A stretch of DNA of 64,000 bases from Paroedura picta (Eukaryota > Chordata > Lepidosauria > Squamata > Gekkonidae): the NCBI RefSeq assembly GCF_049243985.1, contig NC_135373.1, positions 96,095,213 through 96,159,212 of the forward strand, given 5' to 3'. The translations under genes were made by a program, and so were the position numbers. Below the pieces are notes generated by a model, which had not been told where the DNA came from, searched no databases, and saw only the letters and a program-made list of their open reading frames with translations. Below, piece after piece: positions 58,160 through 64,000 of this stretch. Positions within the stretch are counted from its first letter, which is position 1; the number at the start of each line of letters is the position of its first letter.

Positions 58160-60330
58160 GTGATCCTCTGTTTCATATAGCATAACAGTGTCATGTTCTG
58201 TCTTCTAAAAATATTTATTGTCAAGCCCAGGCAGGTGTACAATACATTTCAAAAACTAGATCTAGATGCTTCTTTTAGCATATATGTCCCTTTAATGGAC
58301 TATGGCATAAACCAGCTTTTAGGGACTGGATTTAGAGAAACTGGCTCTGAGCATCACCATTGCGTTCTGCAGAGCATTTGCATGACCTTCCGTTGCTCCT
58401 AATTAATTTGCATTGAATGCTAACTCTCTGAAGGAGCTGTCTCATTGATGTGACCCAGTCTATGTCTGCAGGGCTTGTAGTCTGTTAGATAGCCAAGACT
58501 GGAGGGGAGGGATGACATCATGGATTGATGCATGCAGGGGAGGGAGAGTCAGATGGCCATGGAGAAACTGGTCACATGATCAAGTGGTCACACGATCAAG
58601 TGGACTACAAAGAGTAAGGTCTAGGGCAGCTCTTTCAATGCACTTCTGTGAATTGTCAACTTAAGATAGGAGTCAAAGCACATTTCTTGATATTATCATT
58701 TTTTAATTTAGGACAGATGCCTGGAACGTTGAGGCCCAGTTGATGTCTTACCTCTTGACTGATTCCAGATTAGTGGAAAAATACATTCTACTATGTAGTA
58801 CTGTGTGTCTTGAGTTTACATCATCTAGTCTTTGGTGACTTACAACCTTTGCTGGCTAATTATAGTTTGCTTTCACAAGTACTTGGGGATAAACCTTTTC
58901 TTACACACAGACAGCCCCCCCACCCCAACTCCTCATCCACAATAATGCAACATCTAATTTGAACATTAGCACTGGTACTGGAGCTTGCCAACTTTGCTGC
59001 AACATATACCCAGATAACACAATTAGGTATGCACATTTGGTTTATGCAAATACTTCCCCCCTCCCAAATACCTTTTCTATGCCAAACACAGATTCTACTG
59101 GCATAGCTGGCCTGAAAAAAAGCAGAATTTTGTGGGCTTTTATTTAATCATATTCACCTACACTGACCAGTTGTCCATTTTGCTCCCAAAAATGGTTGCT
59201 AGGAAATTAGACAGCATGCTTTAAGACATTCTTGTGCAAGGCTGTGGTCCACCTGATTCTAGAAGAAGATACTCAAAACAGGAAAACAAACCCAGGAGTT
59301 CTGTTGGTCTTAACTTGTTTATAAGAGGACTCTTATCTTATGGAACATTTGTGTAAAAAGCCAGTGACATTGCAACTCCATGGAAAATTTCTAGCAGGCA
59401 AGAAAAGATAACCTGCAATGAAAGAATCTGACCAAGACTTTTCAGAATCTGACCGAGCCTGGGAGTCAAAGATTTTGGAGGTTATTAATGACTGTTAATG
59501 TAATTTATTGATACATGGTATGAATTTTGAAAGACAGTCTCCAGTTTTTGTAAACAGTATTTTGTATTTAAACCTAACAGCTGATGAGAGGACCCATCAA
59601 GTAGCTTAGTTTAAATGGCCAACAGCAATCCATTGATCCATTTAACGTCTTCCCTTCCAAATGCAAAGAAGTGAAATGGCCTGCAGCCATTCCAGTCCTA
59701 CAGCAGGCAGGCTGGTTTGGCGTGAACCTCGATCCTGTTAAAAGCCTTGGACTCATGGAACCAAAGCTTTCACCTTTCCTGATTATTTCCAAATACCATA
59801 CCAGTATTGAGGTTTAGGAATATTGTTAAGTACCCATATCTTGGGGATTCAGTATACCAGAACCTGAAAATTACCTCTCTTTTTTTGGTGTACTGCTAAG
59901 CACAATAACTGAACCTAATAACACCAAGTACACCAACTCAGGCTTATTCACTTGCTCATCTTCTAACATTGTATATACCACTAAATGTCAACTGTGCACT
60001 TCAGTTCTCTACACAGGGTGAACAAAGGATAAATGGGCGCAAAGGATTTTTTATTTATCCCCTGCCAAAGGATAAATGGGCACAAATTGATATCAAGAAT
60101 CGCAAAACTGAGAAACCTGTATACTAATTTGCTGCTATGTGCAGGTCATGCCAACTGCTTTAATCTAGTCTTAGCTGCATTCATCGATTACTTATGCATA
60201 TGGACTCTAATTAGCCCTCCCTGGCAACTTACTCTCTGATGTGACATTTACAAAAAAACCCCATGAATGCTTGCTCCCATTATCTTGTTCAACATTTACT
60301 CAGATTTCATAGATAAAGTTTGAATAGACT
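58160..60330. other. Spacer between ARHGDIB and ERP27, little recognised
   Basis: No exon or clear repeat was identified in this 2.2 kb. Short open frames lack support. Confidence 0.45.
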
Positions 60331-60348
60331 GATCCACCACCATTTCTT

Positions 60349-60697
60349 TTTTTTTTTATAGAGAGTTTTTATTTTATTTTCCAGAGTTAAAGACAGTGAG
60401 ATACATGCAATCTACATTGTTAATACAGAAAAGGAGAGTTATGCTCTTCATTTGATACACTTGGTTCCCCATTTTAATCCCCTTTGTAAATAGTTCAGGT
60501 AAGGGCCCCATTGTTCTTGAAAGGCCTCTTCTATTCTTCTGTTCACTACTAGTGTCAGTTCGGCCATCTTGGCAAAATCAGCTAGTTTATTCAGCCAGTC
60601 TTCTGTCGAGGGTCGTTCTTGCGTTTTCCATTTCTTGGCCAATTCTAGTCTTGCTGTCGTCGTCGTCGCATAAAACATTTTAGTTCCCCGTTTCAAA
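60349..60697 (-). repeat. 5'-truncated L1 LINE, recent
   Basis: The reverse strand encodes the C-terminal end of L1 ORF2 (residues such as TARLELAKKWK, STEDWLNKLADFAKMAELT) followed by 3' sequence and a poly(A) seen as a T run near 60348-60358. A perfect 18-bp duplication, gatccaccaccatttctt, flanks it at 60331-60348 and 60698-60715. The unbroken frame and perfect duplication suggest a young insertion. Confidence 0.92.
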
Positions 60698-60769
60698 GAT
60701 CCACCACCATTTCTTGAATTGAGAGGCAACTCTACGGCAACCAGCTTTGGTGCCGGCTAAGCATTCTTA

Positions 60770-61046
60770 GAGCCTCTTGTGGCGTAGAGTGGTAAGGCAG
60801 CAAATATGCAGTCTGAAAGCTCTGCCCATGAGGCTGGGAGTTCGATCCCAACAGCCGGTTCAAGGTTGACTCAGCCTTCCATCCTCCTGAGGTCGGTAAA
60901 ATGAGTACCCAGCTTGCTGTAAACGGTAATGACTGGGGAAGGCACTGGCAAACAACCCCTTATTGAGTCTGCCATGAAAATGCTAGAGGGCGTCACCCCA
61001 AGGGTCAGATATGACTCGGTGCTTGCACAGGGGATACCTTTACCTT
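60770..61046 (+). repeat. tRNA-headed SINE (copy 6)
   Basis: Full-length forward copy with a perfect 12-bp duplication, taagcattctta, at 60758-60769 and 61047-61058. It lacks about 9 bases in the 'gctggggggtaaacgg' region relative to the other copies. Confidence 0.92.
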
Positions 61047-61367
61047 TAAGCATTCTTAGCTGCAGAATAAGATGCAAGTCAGATTAATGAATGATTCAGG
61101 TGTTTGTGGTGCCCATGTAATAGTGTTTCTGTCCAGTACATATAAAGTCATTGCTAAAGAAATGACCTATGCATACTGGGCTGTGCAGAATAGAAAGGCT
61201 GTGAGAACCTGCCTTTCCACCAGGTGTTTATCTCTGTAGCACATTTGACCATTGACAGGTGTTTCTCTCTCACAGTTGAAGGTGTTGACACAACGGAATA
61301 AGCATCTGGCGAGTTGTCTGCAAAGCTTAGAGCAGAAGGCATGGTAAGGAGGGGGAAAGGCAGGACA

Positions 61368-61458
61368 ATGGGGACCTGCATCTCACAGGGCTTCCTTGTA
61401 TTTCTCTTCAGCTGGGTCTTCCTGTTGGGATGTTCTGGGAAGGAGCTGATGCCACAAG
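61368..61458 (+). CDS. ERP27: ERP27 exon 1 (signal peptide)
   Basis: ERP27 is an ER-lumenal, catalytically inactive protein-disulfide-isomerase relative that binds unfolded substrates and ERp57. This exon encodes MGTCISQGFLVFLFSWVFLL then GCSGKELMPQ, a typical cleavable signal peptide: a short start, a 14-residue hydrophobic core, then small residues (GCSG). It ends 'caag|gtaaga' with one base left over, matching the next exon. The start has no useful identity to the human signal peptide, as usual for such segments, so the call rests on its fit to exon 2 and the synteny. Confidence 0.8.
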
Positions 61459-61644
61459 GTAAGAAATCAACATTGTGAATTGCAAAGAGTCAGTTGGGGA
61501 GTCAGGAGGACACAGAATGCAACAGCTTGGAGAGAAGGGGAGTTCATCCAGAGGTTGGTCAACTTGTTCTAAGTGGGGTGCTGCATTAATCGACCAAGAA
61601 TGTTGGGGTAGCCCTGGGGCAAAGAGGAGGTCTGTTTTCCCCAA

Positions 61645-61790
61645 ATATAGATTAGGGTGGGCAGCTGAGTTGGTCTGAAGTAACAGGGAAAAAATTGAGA
61701 TCAGTGGCACCTTTAAGACCGACAAAGTGTGCACTTTTGTGTGCATGCAAGTTTCCTCAATGAAATAGAAATAATCAGAATACATGTATA
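61645..61790 (+). repeat. SINE/LINE copy with 'ttggtctgaagtaaca' module
   Basis: 'gcagctgagttggtctgaag', 'cagtggcacctttaagaccgacaaag' and 'gtgtgcatgcaagtttcc' appear in order, giving the clearest copy of this family in the window. It lies in ERP27 intron 1. Confidence 0.65.
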
Positions 61791-62029
61791 AAGAAAGAGA
61801 GAATAAATTAGCAGTAAATTAGTAAACAGCTTCATGAAGATACCCAGCAAATATGCAGCATAATGAAGATGTTTAGCACAAACATATGCCTTTCTAGAAT
61901 AATAAACTGAGTTTATCAGCCCTTTGGGATCAATTCCCATTTACAAAAACATAAGGGGAATAAAAATATTGTTAAGGTTAGTGATATGCATACACTTTTC
62001 TCAGTTGTGAAAAGAAGTAACTAGCAGAG

Positions 62030-62190
62030 ACTTGCTGGCAGGGGCTCATGGGAATTGCAGTCCATGGACATCTGGAGGGCCGCAGTTTGACTACCCCTGC
62101 CCTAGAGAGCTGCTGCCAGTCTGAAGAGACAATGCTGTTCTTGATGGGCCAAGGGTCTGGTTCAGGAGAAGGCAGCTTCAGGTGTATTCA
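62030..62190. repeat. One-ended hAT MITE joined to a tRNA-SINE tail
   Basis: Bases 62030-62099 are the right half of the CAGGGGTAGTCAAACTG family, ending cagtttgactacccctg. From 62100 'ctagagagctgctgccagtctgaagagacaatgctg' to 'aaggcagcttcaggtgt' is the 3' half of a squamate tRNA-SINE. The MITE appears to have landed in the SINE. Confidence 0.6.
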
Positions 62191-62639
62191 TGCCTTGACT
62201 GACTGGATCAGACAGCACTCCTGTCCTGTCCTGCAGATAATTCAAGCATTAAAATACAATTCCTGGTTCCCCCACCCCCCAATATGATATGTTGCTGTGG
62301 CCCAAGGTTGGGTTTTTAGAAAAAGTTATGTGCAATTATATCTTGTCTTTCTGCTGAATCAGGGCCACTGTGTAGCTAGAACAATAGCCAGCTTATCTTA
62401 GCTGCAATGGGTGGAGAATCTTATATTTATAATATTTCATGCCCATCTTCCCTTCCATCTGAAAGTCCAAAAGAGGCTAATGAAAAAACCAAGAAAAGTA
62501 AGCAATGCAATACAGGATTTAATTAAAGCTCAATAGGCCTCTTCAAATTATTTATCTCTTACAAACCAGCTGTAATCAGAAACCCTTGTTTTAATTTCGC
62601 TGGCTCCTTCATGTGGAAAAAGGATTCACCAGGAATGCA

Positions 62640-62765
62640 GAAGGATCATTGTGTGGAACCACCTTAACCATGGAAGGTGTTCCCAGAGACCAGGTTAGAC
62701 CCAGGCAAAAATATGAGGAGACCAATGAGGCAACTGATCAGATGTTGATGGGAACATTCAGAAAG
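62640..62765. repeat. Local repeat, left copy (flanks ERP27 exon 2)
   Basis: The block from 'gtgtggaaccaccttaacca' to 'gaggcaactgatcagatg' recurs at 63798-63895 with roughly 85% identity by eye. It may be a tandem duplication or an unnamed dispersed repeat. Confidence 0.6.
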
Positions 62766-62842
62766 GATGGGTGTGGGCTTTGTGGATGGGTTTAGATTTT
62801 TTTCCCTCTAAGAGCATACCATGGGTGCCTTCCATTCCCTAG

Positions 62843-62943
62843 GCACTGCAGAAGATGTGAAGGAACCAGTCCTTTTGGAGGATGTGGCAGCCACACATGC
62901 GTTCATCAAGGCAGCAGAAGTGGTTGTCATTGGATTCTTCCAG
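62843..62943 (+). CDS. ERP27: ERP27 exon 2
   Basis: It reads (G)TAEDVKEPVLLEDVAATHAF, then IKAAEVVVIGFFQ, matching the start of the thioredoxin-like b domain of ERP27 (human '..EPTWLTDVPAAMEFIAATEVAVIGFFQ' by memory). The acceptor is 'ttccattccctag' and the donor 'cag|gtctgt'; it is 101 bases, starts with two bases of Gly and ends in phase 0. There is no CXXC motif, as in the family. The rest of the gene lies beyond the window. Confidence 0.93.
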
Positions 62944-63482
62944 GTCTGTTGAGATTCCTCAGGGGCTGTAAGATGCACACTTGTCTCAGGTGTATTGGCT
63001 TCATGTCATGACCCCTCCTGCCAGAGGGCCTGCTTTTTCCTGCAGTTTCAACACCTTACTTGAGTTGGCATCTTATTCTTTACCCTTCTTAGCTTGCAGC
63101 CAGGTATGATCCACATGATGCTGGCCAATTGCTAGACTGGCCTAAGATTTGGAGCAAAACCAAAAAGAGAAACCAAAACCTGACCTAACCAGAAAAGTTA
63201 GGAACCCAAAGGTTGAACTGCAAAAATAATTTTTAACATTTTCAAATATTTATTACATAAATTGTACTAATTCAACACATTAAAAACATAGCCATCATAA
63301 TTTAAAAGCATCACATGTCTAGCTGCACATGGAATAGAACAACATAGAATGGACCAAATGCATTTTGACCCCGAGAGGTCTTCCTTAGTGGTCAAATTAA
63401 TGTGAGGAAAGCACTCATGTATACAATCAAAATCAAAAGGCTTCCGGGGTGGCAAAGAAAAATCCTGATTTCCCTCCCAAAA

Positions 63483-63790
63483 AACATGTTGTTATTGTTA
63501 GTTGGGAAGTCGTGTCTGACCCATAGCGACCCCACAGACAATGATCCTCCAGGCCTTCCTGTCCTCTACCATTCCCCAGAGTCCATTTAAGCTCGCACCG
63601 ACTGCTTCAGTGACTCCATCCAGCCACCTCATTCTCTGTCGTCCCCTTCTTCTCTTGCCCTCGATCGCTCCCAGCATTAGGCTCTTCTCCAGGGAGTCCT
63701 TCCTTCTCATGAGGTGGCCAAAGTATTTGAGTTTCAGGATCTGGCCTTCTACAGAGCAGTCAGGGCTGATCTCCTCTAGGACTGACCATT
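63483..63790 (-). repeat. BovB (RTE) LINE 3' end
   Basis: The reverse strand encodes the end of BovB ORF2 (SLMLGAIEGKRRRGRQRMRW, LDGVTEAVGASLNGL, DRKAWRIIVCGVAMGQ) and ends with a (gttattgtta) tail. The frame is open for 70 codons, so it is a fairly young copy. It lies in ERP27 intron 2. Confidence 0.9.
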
Positions 63791-63794
63791 AGGT

Positions 63795-63900
63795 TAATTG
63801 TATGGAATCATCTTAACCAAGGAAGGTGTTCTCAGAGGCCAGGTTACACCCAGGCCAAAGTATGAGACCAGTGAGGCAACTAATCAGGTTTTAAAAAACC
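63795..63900. repeat. Local repeat, right copy
   Basis: 'gtatggaatcatcttaaccaagg' to 'gaggcaactaatcagg' pairs with 62640-62765. The BovB copy ends immediately to its left. Confidence 0.6.
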
Positions 63901-64000
63901 TAGGCCATATGGGAGGGCTTTATAAAAATTTAAGAAATAAATAAACATGAGCATATATTTAAAAAGTTATGCATTTATAGTTGTTATAGTCCTTTTAATG

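Noticed and set aside
1611-61050. tRNA genes suggested by A- and B-box-like motifs
   Set aside because: Each belongs to a SINE with a common non-tRNA body, a BovB-like tail and target duplications.

Overview
The window reads as nuclear DNA of a squamate reptile (lizard or snake). The repeats point there: BovB/RTE LINE tails, Sauria-type SINEs, a tRNA-headed SINE with a BovB-like tail, CR1 and L1 LINE ends, and many hAT-like MITEs with clean 8-bp target duplications. Genes are sparse, small-exoned and split by long introns. Species cannot be fixed from sequence alone.

Three known vertebrate genes are recognised, in the order I recall for human chr12p12.3 read in reverse: PDE6H (minus, 21519-18990), ARHGDIB (plus, coding 50148-57610, probable non-coding exon 1 near 40.0-40.2 kb) and ERP27 (plus, first two coding exons 61368-62943, cut by the window end). 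PDE6H is the cone inhibitory gamma subunit. Its N-terminus carries a Gly-rich and acidic 8-residue repeat tract, giving 129 residues against about 83 in human. ARHGDIB is a complete 200-residue RhoGDI-beta.

The main unexplained content is a chain of exon-like blocks on the plus strand, left of and antisense to PDE6H (10046 to 18829). Splice phases agree at every junction tested. The blocks read as unfamiliar protein sequence but are damaged: one exon holds a 291-bp SINE with a perfect target duplication and another has lost the frame by one base. A second set of similar, also damaged, exon-like blocks lies at 33.8-39.3 kb. Together they look like one or two decayed host genes (a unitary-pseudogene candidate) that I cannot name. 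A CpG-rich block at 7.05-7.6 kb is the likely former or current promoter.

By region: 1-7 kb is intergenic with SINE, BovB, L3-like and hAT copies. 7-19 kb holds the CpG block and the decayed gene. 19-21.6 kb is PDE6H. 21.6-33.8 kb is repeat-rich and includes a 232-bp near-perfect palindrome and an 883-bp transposon with TAGGG ends. 33.8-39.3 kb holds the second set of exon-like blocks. 39.7-58.15 kb is ARHGDIB with long introns. 58.2-61.2 kb is a spacer with a young L1 end and a young SINE. 61.2-64 kb is the ERP27 5' part with BovB 3' end and a local duplicated segment. The three named genes act in separate processes (phototransduction, Rho signalling, ER protein folding); they are neighbours rather than a functional unit.
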